A DNA stretch of 64,000 nt from Lanius collurio. Lineage: Eukaryota > Chordata > Aves > Passeriformes > Laniidae. The stretch is taken from NCBI GenBank assembly GCA_020086605.1, contig JACBWW010000007.1:24078956-24142955 (forward strand), written 5' to 3'. Under the pieces are notes generated by a model. That model had not been told where the DNA came from, made no database searches, and saw only the letters and a program-made list of their open reading frames with translations. Each line of letters starts with the position of its first letter. Position 1 is the stretch's first letter. The position numbers and the translations under genes were made by a program. Below are positions 51,068-63,940 of the stretch, piece after piece.

Positions 51068-53400
51068 GAAATAGGGTGTTGTCAACAAGCAAAGAAAAAT
51101 TCAGGGCATTAGGAAATGAGAAGAATTGAAATGACCATCCAGATGCAGGAAGGTGAGAAAGAAAAAAAGGTCAAAAGAATCACAAATAGTTTCAAAAAAT
51201 AATGCACTATTGAAAAAAAATTATGTTATATACAAATTTTGGCAGCCTGTCAAATTTTAATTACCTTTTCGATCACTATTCATGTCTTCTCATTGACTGA
51301 GTGAGAAGACAGACTTTCAAGAGCTTTAATGTTTCCTTTTTTTCCATCTCTATTACCTCCTCATCACAGTGGAGAACCAAATCCCATCAAAAACAAGAAT
51401 GGGACATTTGCTACAAGATAATCTCTGTCACTTAAAACTACAAGAAACCCCAAGTAAACATTTATTTTAAATGAAGAACAAGGCAGAAATTTCAGTTCCA
51501 TCAGTGGAATAGGATTTTATACGTCTTTGTGACAATAAACCTCTCAGAGAAAGCAGCCTATCTAAAATGGAAATTATGTTTAATTTTTTTTTTTAGTCTT
51601 AACTGGAATAATTACTTGTCCAACCACACGAGCATCAAAGAGAACACAGCTGACGAGCACCAGCAGGCACACATGACGCACAGCAGTGGTACCTGAACAC
51701 CACCATACTAAGTTACACATATGCTCATCTGAAGCATCTCCATTTCTTCCTAACTGTTCTCCAGACTGATTTCCTTTTCATCAAATAGGAGACATAAAGA
51801 TACTGCTTGGCCCAAAGCCAGTGTTATCATTTCCAGGGCACCTTTTGTCCCTCCTCTGTGGGCAGCAGCACTGGGACACAGGGAAGGCAGGGAGCAAAGT
51901 CAGGCATTTCCCCTGCAGTCTTGAAAGGAATAGCAGTGCTTCGTGCAGGACAAAGCTGCCACAGTTAGTGCTGGAACTAATGCCTGGCCCACAGCACAAA
52001 GAAAGATGCCTGGAGCTTTGCGTCTGCTCCTTTAGGGATAGTACACAGAACATGTCGTTATTTACAAACTACAGAGAAAAAGCCAACTGAACTCTTTTCA
52101 CTTATGATGGCTTTTAACTACATGTATTAAATCTTAAAATTATATAAATTAAGGTGCATTGGCCATGGGAACATCAACTCATTTTTGTACTACTGCTTTT
52201 CCTGAAATTAAGATAGAGCTTTGAGTCTCTTTGCTCAAATTCAATGGAAACACTTATGCAATACATGTCACAATGAAATTAATGTGCATTAAAATATGGC
52301 CTTTGATAAGATTCAATATACAGACAGTAGTGCTTACTCTGAAGCAACCTGGGAAGACATCCTTTATCTCATATTTTAGTTCTAGTATTTAAGACTAATT
52401 CTTTCAATAATTCTAAATGCCTAATTAAGACAGATGACAGCAAGAGTAAGCTCTGTTAGAGAATCCAATATAAATTTCATTTCAAAACATCTGCTGTTAT
52501 AAATTAGGTATAATTATTATGTTGGAAATGGAAAAAAACTGAATTAAACTGATACGGTACATCTAGGGACTCCTGATAAAGTAAAAACTGTTCACAGTTC
52601 TACGCTCACAGCTCAAAGATTATTCACTACACTCTAAAATAAGCTAAGTCTGAAAGAGAACACACATGGACCTCTGTGCTCATGGTCACTAAAACGCAAG
52701 GATAAATTTTACAGATTTCACAGAACAAAACTGGGCTTGCATTTGTACTAAAAGAAATGTTCAGAGTACCTGGAGTTTTGCTGGAAATGAAAGAAAAGTT
52801 TAAAGGCAAACAAATTTCCATTTCTGCAGTGGAGAAGTCAGCAGTGAGAAAATTAATCTTGTGCATTAATCTTAGCATTCCTCACAAGTGACTCAGGCCT
52901 GCAGAAGAAAACATTCCCACTATCGGGTTAGAAAACGTCATGTTTCCCACACAGAAGGGAGGAAAAAAGCCTGAGCAGGGCTGGTTTTACTACTTTCGCC
53001 CTGATTAATTTGCTTGCAGACCCTTCTGCTGGTCAGAGTTCCAAACTTTTAAGAAAAATAGTTGCCATTTACCAAAAAAAAAATGAACTAGTCCTCATGT
53101 GTAGAATAAGCTTGAGTCAGAGCATTTCTAAGCAATTATTTAACTCTTTATAATTTATTATAATAATTCTTGGTAAAAGCATCTTAGAACCACAATCAGC
53201 AGCAAAACAGAAGATAGACTAATAAACTCTGTGGCAATGTGGATTTTTACACACTTAAGAGCTATAAAGACATACTTTGCATGGTGACAAGCACAAAGAA
53301 GAGCCCAATAAGCAGTGAAGAGTAGGAAACACCCTTAGTAAGGTAGAGGAGTGAGGGACATCAGGCCACCAGCAGCACCTGAGCCCCCACCATTTCTCAC

Positions 53401-53860
53401 ATCCGAGCCGAATGTCCCTTTCTAAAAGCGAAATCCCTTTCCTTTGGGACCACTGACCCCACGCAGTTCTCACGTGCCTCTGTACAATCCAGCACTGCTA
53501 CCAACAGGGGAAAGAACACACGTGCAAAAAGCACAGCCACTTGTGATGCTTCACTCTTCACCCCTGCACACCTGCAGGCAGAAAGCGGCTGGGCCGTACG
53601 GGACAAAGGGGAGTTACAGCGGCTGCTTCCCCACGGCTGTGGGGCGGCAGGTGGGCCTGTCCCAGCTCCCGGCCCCTCCGAGCGGGAGCGGCTGCGCTCA
53701 GCAGCCAGGGAGCCTCGGGCCACAGCAGCCCTCAGGACACGAGTGCCCAAATGGAAATGGCAGCACGTCCAAGAGCAAGCAGGAGGCCGGTCACAACTCA
53801 GCCGGTGGCTCTCACCCACATCCTACAGGACCCAAGGGAGACTCCGCCGGATTGGAAGGA
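53401..53860. promoter_or_regulatory. CpG-dense patch, possible small CpG island
   Basis: I count 24 CpG dinucleotides in 460 bp, about half of them in 53581-53720, in a window where CpG is otherwise rare. The core is strongly GC-rich. In birds such islands usually mark promoters or first exons. On the minus strand a donor-like TGTGG|GTGAGA at 53813 could end a non-coding first exon beginning near 53880; on the plus strand GGCAG|GTGGGC at 53650 is a fair donor. The long frames crossing the patch (150 codons plus, 140 codons minus) are expected from its low stop-codon content and show no domain. A GC-rich repeat remnant is the alternative. Confidence 0.45.
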
Positions 53861-56800
53861 AGGATTGGCAAGACACAGCTGAGCACTGAAAACTAATTTT
53901 CAGTAAAAAATATGGGACAGCGAAGTAAGAGACTCTAAAGTGCCTCCTGTAGAACCAGGTAAAAACCACCAAATCTTAACCACTGGCAAAACAAGAAGGA
54001 ATCAATATGAGACAACCCAACTACACACAACACTTATACAGTTTGCTATCTATTCATCTTAAAAGCATTTCCCATAGAGTTACTCAGCCGAACTTCTGAT
54101 TTGTTTTGCATTAGTGTGACATGAAAATTGAATTTTGAATTATTTTTCTCTATTGTTATTTATACACGTGAGAACCATTTACAATTCAAGAACAATTTTT
54201 TACTGTGTCCTAGAAAGAAAATTATCGGTTTGGACTGAATAGTTTTTCTGTACCAGCTTAGGTCTTTCAGTAATTGCTTTTTCACAATACAATATTTGAA
54301 AAAAGACTGAGATTATTGAAAATAATTGTATTGGCAAGGAAGGAAGGCAAATTTTTAAGGGCAACTATTTCAAGTGTTTAAAGCCAGTCCTCCTATTATG
54401 AATTCTATTTCCAACTTTCTGCTACTTTATTATATTCTACTGAACAGAAATGTTGTAGAAAGACATAAAACATGCTTTAAACGTTTTCCCTCTCTATATA
54501 TATATTGCATGTAAGGTCAGTTAACTCCACTTCGCAGCTCAGCTGAAAATTTATAATTAAAACACAGAGGTAAAATACATTTGAAGAATGCCACCACAAA
54601 ATATGCACTTCTTTGCTCTTTCAAAGAAACTCAAGGAGTTTTTTCACTTGTCACACAATGGTAGGTGATGTAAGACAAAAGAATGGAATGAAAGTTATTA
54701 ACAGATTGTTTCCATCTCTCTTCTGTATCTCACTGTGGTTTATAATATCCTTAGTCATGTTTGAGTTTTGTGTTGTTAGAGAGGTTTTCTTTTTGGTTGC
54801 TGCTGAGTGTGGCAGAGACAAAGTGTCTCGAAGCCATGATCTCTTAGAAACTTCTACACAAAAAAAAACCAAAACAAAACAAAACAAACTTATTACTAGC
54901 TAGGTGTTCATTTTAATCTCTCGGCAGGTTATGAAGAAAAGAAGATGAAAGTAGATAGCACAAAGAGTTATAATATACCAACTACATTTTACTGATGAGT
55001 TTCCAAGGCGATTTTAAAAATTAATATTTCACAATATGTGTATATTGCAGACTTTGTATTATATATGTGAAAACAAGACCATGGCAGTTATTTCAAGACA
55101 GAATACAACACAGAAAGGTTGTTATTATAAAACAATTATGAAATTCAACAACTTTCTTCCCTTCCTGTCACCAGGTGCTTAACAATTTCACCAGAAAGGA
55201 GTACCATGTAGACATCCAAACATACTCATTTTCTCATCCACCTGTAGCCCACTAATAATTGTAATCTGAATACATGCTAACATTCATGTTTACTGACTTG
55301 TTATAAGCACCTTTCATACATATACAGACACTGATGTGAAGTTGGGGAAGGATTATAAAAAAACTTCATAAAGAAATCTACTAATTTCACAGCTTCACTA
55401 AAAGACTTTACTGGAAAGATACAAACCAGCACAAGAATCTTAAACCTTGTTAACCTTAACCCAGCAAGGCAGAAATGGGAGATCTTTGTCTTATTTGGAG
55501 TGACTGCCATTCTAATGCTTCAGAGCATCTCAACCATATTAGAAAGGCATCTCTCACAGGCAGCATCTACAAAAACAGTAATAAATCCAGCTGTTGGTCT
55601 CTAATAAATGAAATAAGAAAAATGCCAGACATTCTCAGAATCAATAGAATGATAGGGAAACTTAAATCACTGAGAAGTTACATAACATCCAACAAAAAAG
55701 TCAGTAAAATAAAAGAACACCCAATTTCTACTGACATATTAGATTGGCCCCAAGATGGGAGAATCCACCTCAAGGAAGTCAAACATACCAGGTTAGGACA
55801 ACTATAATTTATCATAATGCCATTATTCTCTATTAAAAAAATTCATTCTGAGATCTCTTTGACCCTGATTTTACACAATGAATTAGAATGCTTAGAATTG
55901 TAAATGTTAAAGAAACAATCTTCATATAAAGTTCAGATCTTAAAATGCAAATGTTTAAGAAGAGTTTGTCAAGTATTATTTCATGCTGTCAGTTTGGTTA
56001 GTAAGATAGTGAAAACTTAAGAGTAGAAACAGTCTGCTAAAGTCAGTAGGTCTACACACAATGAATTCAGTCACACAGGGTTTTTTCTTTAATGCTGATG
56101 CTCCAGAACTGCCCAGGACACTGCTTTCATAGCAGATAAAGTTTAAAAATATAACCCACATCCTCCAGCACTGAAGTCAGCCATTATTAACTTCTTTCAT
56201 TCAATAAAGACTGACTTCTTGATCTACAAAATCTCCTGGTCGCCTATCAAAACATGACCTATTTGCACCATTGCTTATTATTATTAGGGATCTTTCTCAG
56301 GAGTCATTTGACATGCCCCTCACTGATATTGTCCCTTTCCCTAAAATAATTGTCTACTAATCCCTCTCATCTGCCTGGATGAGCTCTACATTCTCCTTTC
56401 CCCCTTTCTTCCTCCTAAGAGTTCTTGACTCTCTTCAGCCTGTCTTACTTTTCACTTGTTTTTATGTCCATGCTATATTCTAGAAATGCAGTCAGAAAAA
56501 AGGACAATTACTTTGAAAATAGTATGAACCCCACTACTATGCTGCTTCCCCTGCTTCTACTCTTCTTACTCAAACAATAATCATTGGCAGTTGTCTGATT
56601 TCCTCTTAGCATGGAACACAGGCAGACCAGGCAGCTGCTGCAGCATTGCCACTGCGTGAACCCCGAGGTAAGATCACAGTGGAGAAGACTGTGCTCACAA
56701 TGACAGCTCCACAATGAACGGGAACTACGTCACCCTTTAGTGACAACGGAGCATGCCACTCTCTGAGTATCACTGAGTAACAGTGATCCACTTGTAATGG

Positions 56801-58513
56801 ACAGAAACTTCTTAATATAGATATGCAACAAACTAACATTTATCTTGATGTAACTTCTTTACATTTCCAAAACGTAAATAATTCAGGAGAGTTGGTTTAA
56901 GCCTTGCTGTCACATAAGGTCCATTCAGAGTAGACATATTGTACCAATAGAGGCTGCTTTACATAGTAAGAGAAATGTAAAGGAATGCTACTGCAAGTAA
57001 CAACTGACATTTTATATTACATGTACGGGAAAATGCATCAGAACATATTCATATGATAAAAAAAAAAATCTGATGGTCCATCAAACCTCTCTAAAAAGCT
57101 TTGTTTCTGTTATTTATTTTAACCTTGCACAGACTTTGTGGGGTTTTCTAATGAAGGAGACTAAAAATTAAATATTCTTATTTCACAAATAATGCAATTG
57201 AACCTCATTGTAGGTATACTTCAAAGCAGCTAAGGATGTTTAATAACTTTTTTCCTAAGATTCTCCCCTAACCTGACATTTCAAATGTTGTGCAGTACAT
57301 CAGCAAAAATAATGCACTGATGGGAATACCCTGACAAAAGTAAAGAAATATGCCACTGCCACATTTAATTTTCTTAAAAAAAAAAAAAAAAGGCTACAAG
57401 ACCTAAATGAACATCTAACTACAAAACTATAATTTATTTTCTAATGTGTCTCTTCATATGTGCTAACTAGCTCCTGTCTCTTTCTGTTAAGAAAGTATTA
57501 GACAACTTGGCAAATAAATGTCAATAAAACAAACTTTAAAACAGTCTCCAGATGTTCAACCCTGCAAAGGTCTGAGCATCTGAAAGGTGAGAGGTTCCCC
57601 AGATGCTTAATGCTTAACAAGTACTTTCCATATCTCTTGAGACCAAACCTAAAAGAGCTTTTTATTTATTGGTGCCAATTTATTTAATATAAATCTATCT
57701 CCTTCATAATGTGTTTTCTGGGAAATGTGAGCAGTGTCCTGTCTTTGAATAAATCTTTACATTTTCAAGCCTTGGAGTTCTTGGTTTCAGCCATATACAT
57801 CTACAGCTTACTTTGCATGAATTGATGTGACTTTCCCATAAAAGTTGGCTTTAACATCATAAATAACTGACAAGTGTTAAATAAACTCTTTGGAAAGCAA
57901 AGCTCAGGATGAGATGAAGACTCCCTGTAGGCACCCAACCTGGCAGCAACAAGACAGAGGCCACTGCAGCTGCTTGTCCCCACCTCTCCAAAGCTAACTG
58001 GGACATTCCAAGGCAGTGGCTCTTGCAAATATTTTGAATGTTGCCTTCACAGGGAGCATAACTGGGCAAACCAAGTGCCTCACTTAGATGGAAGTTACTC
58101 TGAGAAGATGCAGGTTTTACAAGAGGTAAAGCTTTTTGCTTCCCTGCTCATGAAAAATCCTGGGTTAGCACATAGCCAAATTTTCACTGGCTTTTTCCCA
58201 TTTTTCAAGTTACAGAGCAACACTCACTGCCTAAAAATCAGGCAGAAAACAAAATATTTACAAGCACTTCAGACATTTGCCCTTACACACCATTGTCTGC
58301 CATTTTCCTTGGCTTTCCATCTGTCCTTTCCACCCAAAACCCATTCAGCAGTACACCAGCCCTTTCAGCTTCACTCGTGCATGGTGCCATCCCACAAGTG
58401 GTATCCATGTGGAAACTCACTGTGTCCTGGCTCCCTACACACTTTCATTTCTATAACTCAGGTGAGGAGAGAAGGTAAGATCAGGGGCCTGAAGGGAACT
58501 ATCAAGAACTGTT
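53861..58513. other. Non-coding span with no recognised gene
   Basis: A/T-rich with an (AAAAC)n repeat at 54860-54888, a 26-nt pyrimidine run at 56391-56416 and a 16-A run at 57376-57391. A 149-codon plus frame at 58075-58524 has two donor-like words near its end (CAG|GTGAGG and AAG|GTAAGA) but no recognisable domain. Confidence 0.5.
54860..54888 (+). repeat. (AAAAC)n simple repeat
   Basis: An A run followed by AAAAC-type units. Ordinary microsatellite, same type as at 10179-10206. Confidence 0.9.
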
Positions 58514-58804
58514 TTAGAAGATGACTGAGCAATATACATTTCCAGCATAGCTGCTCTGTGCATGCATACACCAGGTCCAGGGAGATAACACATCCAAAGA
58601 AGACAGTCTCCTCTGGCTAGGGAGGCTGTCTGGAGGAGGAATTACAGGGCGAGGACAGGACTCTTCCTCGGCACTGGGCCTCTGCCAAGATGAGGCAATG
58701 GGATGAAAGGACTTGACCTCTAAAACTTGCCTGAGGATTAAACGAGCTTCTTCACATGGCGTACGAATGTAACTGTTTTGATTGTGGTTTGCCATCCTAC
58801 GAGA
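58514..58804 (-). CDS. Possible 3' coding exon, unknown protein
   Basis: On the minus strand the acceptor GAAAACCTCTTATTGCAG is strong and ends at 58805. From 58804 the phase-0 frame stays open for 96 codons to a TAA at 58514. Segments read SRRMANHNQNSYIRTPCEEA, then SFHPIASSWQRPSAEEESCP, then PPPDSLPSQRRLSSLDVLSP. The Pro/Ser-rich, basic composition suggests a disordered region. No strong GT donor lies inside, though CTCAG|GCAAGT could be a GC-type donor about 80 nt in. If the frame is used to its stop it would be a terminal exon. No family recognised. Confidence 0.3.
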   Translation of the reverse strand, partial: SRRMANHNQNSYIRTPCEEARLILRQVLEVKSFHPIASSWQRPSAEEESCPRPVIPPPDSLPSQRRLSSLDVLSPWTWCMHAQSSYAGNVYCSVIF

Positions 58805-58956
58805 CTGCAATAAGAGGTTTTCTCTCAGCATAAACAAATTACATCAACAGCCCAAGGCGTCGTGGGACAGCATGCACACATTTCCTCCATGAGCACCTCC
58901 TCTGTGTGACACTGCACCACACCTTCATCTTGGCAGCGAGGAACAACCTTCCTCAC

Positions 58957-59010
58957 CCACAGGCAGGGCAGGCCACCACAGGCAGATCCCTGCTGGACAC
59001 CATCATGGTA
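58957..59010 (-). CDS. Possible short internal exon, unknown protein
   Basis: The minus strand shows the acceptor GTATATTTTCTTGACTGAG before 59010 and the donor TGCCTGTGG|GTGAGG after 58957. The 54 nt are 18 codons in phase 0, YHDGVQQGSACGGLPCLW, which would join in frame to the exon starting at 58804 across an intron of about 150 bp. It has three closely spaced Cys. Short, so chance cannot be excluded. Confidence 0.22.
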
Positions 59011-62000
59011 CTCAGTCAAGAAAATATACAAAGAGACATTACATGCAAAAATTTAATATGACAAAGATGCTTTGATAACTTTTTTAAATGTCCAAATCTC
59101 CTCATTCTCTACCTGGAGTTGGCCACCATTTCTTGGTGTTATAAGCTGTCCACTGCTTAATTTTTGTGGTGAGCTTGCCTCTTTATGTCTTGGAATATCT
59201 TTAGACCATTCACAAACAGCCTAAAAATCCCTCGACTGAGCAGCCCCACTTAAGCCAGTGTTTGTTGACAGCTACCACCAGAAGCAGAAGTTGAGACGAG
59301 AAATACAGCTCAAACCTCCTTTATGATGTTAAGTCATTTATTCCCTCTGTCCTGGGGGAAACAGAGCACCCAACCTGGGCAGAGCTGGTGAGGTAAGAGG
59401 GTGGGGCTTTGTGTCCTGCTGGTTTTATCCCAGACAGGGGGAAAGGGGATACCAGGGGTGGAGATGGGACAACCAACCAACCAACCAGATCAGAGCCTGG
59501 GCTGCTGGAACATTGGACAGACCCAACTCAGTCACATGGCAGGGACCCGGCCAGGGGGGTGCAGGGGGATCCACCACAACACCGGACAGTCACCAGTGAC
59601 ATGTTCTCCAAGTGTAATGTGAAGATGACAAAGGGCTGGGCTCCCAACACCTTTACCAAAAAAAATACAGATGCATGAGGAGAGCTGTTTTTTAGCTTCT
59701 ACGTATATTTTAAGCAACAGATACAAAAATACCAATTGACAGAAAACATCACACTACCTGAAGGAAAAGAAACAATTATCTTAGATGACAACAGATGTTG
59801 GACTTCACCCAAGGTGACACAGCACAAGCAGAGAGCATTTCCCCATTCAGCACCCCATCTCAAACCTTACAGTTAGTTACACTAACAAAGATTTACAGTG
59901 CCATCAAACACTCAACAAGGGACCTCTGTTATGCAAAACTCCCATCTCAGAAATGTCTCAGCAAGAAGCTACTCCTCATTTGTACCATGACAGGTGACAC
60001 AGTACAGCAGCATACACCTGGCTGTTTACCACAAATAAAGCATATGCTGGCTGCTGCCCCTCAAAGGCCCCATGCCTTACTTCTCAGTATTATCAGCAGA
60101 GGCAATTCCTAAAGCAGAATCTGGTAAAAACCTGAAAGAAATAGCTTCTGGCATCTGGATGATTTAACTGATGTATGCTAGAACAGTCTTTCTTTCATGT
60201 AGTCATACACTGAGCCTGGTCCTGTTATAAATATATCCAGCGTAAGAATAATTACATACACTGCCAGAGATAAAAGGATTCTGTGTACATGGCAATCAGC
60301 CTTGGTCACCCTGAATGAAACACTCAGGGAACTGCAGGGAAAAAAAAGAAAAGATAAAGTCTATTGTAAAGATGGAGTATTGTGTCATTTCCATAATTCA
60401 TTTTGTTTCTCTGATGAACTAGGGAACACAGCCACAAACTTCAGACAGCAGCTTTCCAAAAGGAACAGATCTAGAAGCCTTCTCATTTTAAATTCCAAGA
60501 GAACACTGGTACTGCAACAAATCAATCTCTGTATGCGTCCAAATATCCAGTGGGATATTTGTGTTTAACAACATAACAACACATTAATGCCCCCCAAACA
60601 TTAGCAGAGTGACAGTGCTAGTTACTGGTAGTTAAACAGAAACTCACTCTTTCACAGCTAGAAGGTATGATTAAGTCCTAGCTGCTAAGAATTAAAGGAC
60701 AGATCAGGTTAATGTCTAGAAGGGATGATATATGCAGAGTTCTCTCTGAAGAACTGAAGACAGCTTCCTGAAAGACCTTCTGTAGGTTCAATAACACTAA
60801 GCAACAGAAGTGAGCTTAAGTGACTACTTGAACTTCTAAGGCTGCTGCCTCAGTATGAAGAGCATTTCTGAACTCTACTCAGAGGGGTCTTGCATGCAGA
60901 GTTGGCAAGAGCTGCAAGGGGCACCATGAAGCTAAAGTGCCAGAGGGCTGTAAAAGTAAAGTGGAAAGTGAGGTACTCAAAAACCTACTATTTTAACACT
61001 AAGGAGAAATTTGAAGCTTGCTTTTCAGAAACAGCTGCCCTTCACATACAGGACAGCAATGGGGAAAACTATTCAATGAGCACAGAAACCTTTAAAAGGG
61101 AGCAGGAATGAAACCATTCTGCTCCAACACATCCTTACCTCACGTCACATATCCACACAGTTGTGATCAGGATTTGCACACATATGTTTATTTCAGTCCA
61201 GATCTTGTAGGGATTCTTCTGTGGAGTGCTGAGAAGTATTAGCAGTTTACTCCAAAACTTTGTGCACATCACGTAAGATGAATACTGCTCAGCTTGAGTA
61301 GAAATAGCCACTGTTAGAAAAGGAGTCTCCTCAATCATTAATCAGTTCTACATCAGCACATATAGTCCAGGGACATTCCTTGTTTTGGTGCACCTCTGAG
61401 AGCATACATTTACAGTCCAGAGGAAGTCTAAAAAGAGATTACAAATCACCTCACACTATAAAACAGAAATATTTGGCTAACTGACTGGTACTGAGGAGCA
61501 TTCAAAACAACAAAGAAGTTGTTCTTTCTTTTCTGCTAAAAAGCTCAGCACTCTGCTCCTTCTTCCCCCTTTCCTTTCACTGAGTGCAGATGGTTGGTCC
61601 AGCTGGTTTTATCTCAGTGACTTGCAACAGCTGTGCTCTTCTTCACTGCAGGTACCTGGGGTCATCACAACAGTCTGTGCCTAGAAGACACTACCAGTCT
61701 TCCTCTGGACCTTGCTATCAATGCAAATACTTTTAACTCTCATTTCAAAGTCCATATGGTTTTTCAACCAAACTGTTCTTTTTCTGAAGTTATTGAATAT
61801 TTATAATTGTATATAGACTCAAGCATTTATCTTTTCTATTTCTTACCTAGTTGCTACTCTGTAAGACTGCCTACTGAAGAAAAGCCAAAGGCAAGTTTAA
61901 TTCTTCACTGTTGTGGTGAACATTTGGAGCAAACCAAGTAACTGCTTCTGAGTTTTAACTCTCCTAATTCAGGGTAACATGCATTTTTCAAGATGACAAC

Positions 62001-63299
62001 ACTATAAGCCTAAAAGTAATAAATAAATAAATTCTTCTAAATGCTGTACATCTTTGAGATATAAAATATCCATTGGCAGCCAGTCCAGGGGAAGGGAAAA
62101 ATGTTTTATATAGGCTTTTCTAATTCATTTAAGTATTTTGGCTTCAAATACAATGGTAATATTAGGTACTTTCATCACTGATACAAGGTTATACAATTGA
62201 AAAAAAAAGAAAAAAATGTTACTTTTACATCATACTTTGTCTTCCAACTGGGCTTCAAAGACTCGGTACTTTTGAGTGTTCACCTAATAAAGCAATCAAT
62301 TCTTTCATGTATTGGAATTACACAGATATTAAGCTTTCCTTACTTAAAGGAAGAAAAGTGTTAACTGGAAAACCAGATTATCATTGTAACAGTCTTCTCC
62401 ATCCAGAAAGATAGAACTGCATCCTTGCATCTGACAAAAGTATTTAATGCCTTTATAAAAGCACTATGGTGCAAAGTTACAATCTTAGAGGTATTTGATT
62501 TCCTTGCTTTTGTTTCGAAATATTATTCCTGTTTAATGAAGTTTTTGCAAGATGTCTTAAGTCCACATGCTGGATTTCTTGGCCCTGAAACATGCATAAA
62601 GCTTTCCAGCTTCCTTAATTTTTCAAAGACACAAAAACATGAGGAAGGGTGAGCTGCAATCCAGCATAACTCAAATAGGAAGCTAAGAGTAGTGACAGGT
62701 ACTATGTCTGCTGAATATTACAAAGTTCTGTTGGTTTACAAGCTTTTTCCTTAATGTCACTGAAAGATGCACACTAAAAAGAAAGAAGCCTGCATCTACA
62801 AACCACTCAGGGAAAGTGGGTATGTAAAAACCACAGAACTACACTGGTTTTAGAGGACCAAACTATTTCTCCCAGACACTAGCTCACATTTTTGTTAAGA
62901 TAAGACACGGAGCTACCCGCAACAGAGAAAGCTCAATGCAGAACCAAGCTCATGTATTCTTGTCCACACTGTGTGAACAAACAAAGCACATGGTATTGAT
63001 TCCATGCCTGGGACCATGCTCCCTAGCAGATCACTGCAGTCATGTCCAGCTGCTACCATAAGGCTCCCAAGCCAGCTGGAGATGTCAAATGCTGCATGAC
63101 TTGATGGGTATGCAAGTTGCCTCTGCTGCCTGTAGCACAGGGCAGGCATGCTGCACAAAGGAACACAAACCTCATGACAAGGTCACCTCTCAGGCTCACA
63201 TCACATCTGACCTGCCACACCTCTAGGGACACTTGGGTGCAAAGCAAGAACTGCTCAGCATGAGCCAAATATAGCAGGGCCACCGGGCTAAAAACAACG
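59011..63299. other. Non-coding span
   Basis: Contains a GC-richer stretch at 59330-59640 with an AACC repeat (59470-59487) and an otherwise A/T-rich remainder. A 105-codon plus frame (59795-60112) and a 108-nt-spaced set of short frames show no motif. The approach to 63300 is moderately GC-rich and might hold a more diverged part of the CR1 copy. Confidence 0.5.
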
Positions 63300-63940
63300 T
63301 TGTGGTAGAGGCCCTGGTTCTGAACCTGAGCCAACAAGGCGCCCTCACAGCAAAGGCGGCCATCAGCTTCCTAAGCTGCATAAGCTGCATTAGACAAAGT
63401 GTCACCAGCAGGTCAAGGTAAAGGATCCTTCCCCTCTGCTCAGCATGGCTGAGACACACTTGGAATGCAGGATCCAGTTCTGGGCTCCCCGGCACAGGAG
63501 AGACAAGGACTTACTGGAGCAAGTTGTCCAGCAAAGGGCCACAAAGATGATTAAGGAATGGGAGCATCTCTCATACAAGGGGAGGCTGACAAAGCTGGAG
63601 AACATATGCCTTAGAAGGGCATTATCAATCTGTAGAAATACCTGAAGAAGGAAGGAAGTAGAGGTTCTTCTCTTTGGTGGCCAGTCACAGGACAAGAGAC
63701 AGTGGACATGGGCTAAAATTCCACTTAAACATAGGAAGAAACTTCTACAGTGAGGGTGGTCAAACACTGGCACAGATGCCCACACAGGCTGTGTTGTCTC
63801 TGCCTCTGAAGATGCCCAAAATAAAACTGAACAGAGGCCTGAGCAATCTGCTGCAGCTGACCCTGATCTGAGCAAAGAATTGGACTAGATGATCTCCAGA
63901 GGAAGCCTTCCAATCTTAACTATTCTCTAATTCTGTAAAA
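63300..63940 (+). mobile_element. CR1 LINE fragment, 3' end
   Basis: The plus strand follows CR1: CTGAACCTGAGCCAACAAGG near 63319, CAGTTCTGGGCTCCCCGGCA near 63476, GGGCCACAAAGATGATTAAG near 63537, and GGACTAGATGATCTCCAGAG near 63882, ending ATTCTCTAATTCTGT, a decayed form of the CR1 terminal octamer repeat. The frame at 63445-63645 is the last part of the reverse-transcriptase region (RIQFWAPRHRRDKDLLEQV, then KMIKEWEHLSYKGRLTKLE). It is 5'-truncated and broken by stops. Orientation is opposite to the other two copies. The 5' border is approximate. Confidence 0.92.

Larger units (their letters stand above)
47606..53400. other. Non-coding span with isolated exon-like spots
   Basis: A/T-rich apart from GC-richer patches at about 49790-50050 and 51810-52030. 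Holds the duplication at 50993-51067 and A-rich runs near 49580-49660. A minus-strand segment at about 51354-51418 has fair splice borders and one open frame but no strong donor. No repeat family recognised. Confidence 0.5.

Noticed and set aside
53444..53896. 150-codon plus-strand frame and an overlapping 140-codon minus-strand frame
   Set aside because: Both run through the CpG-dense patch, where stop codons are rare. No domain, no recognisable residue pattern and no clear splice borders.
58075..58524. 149-codon plus-strand frame with donor-like words near its end
   Set aside because: No family resemblance, and the opposite strand offers a better-bounded candidate. Kept only as a note.
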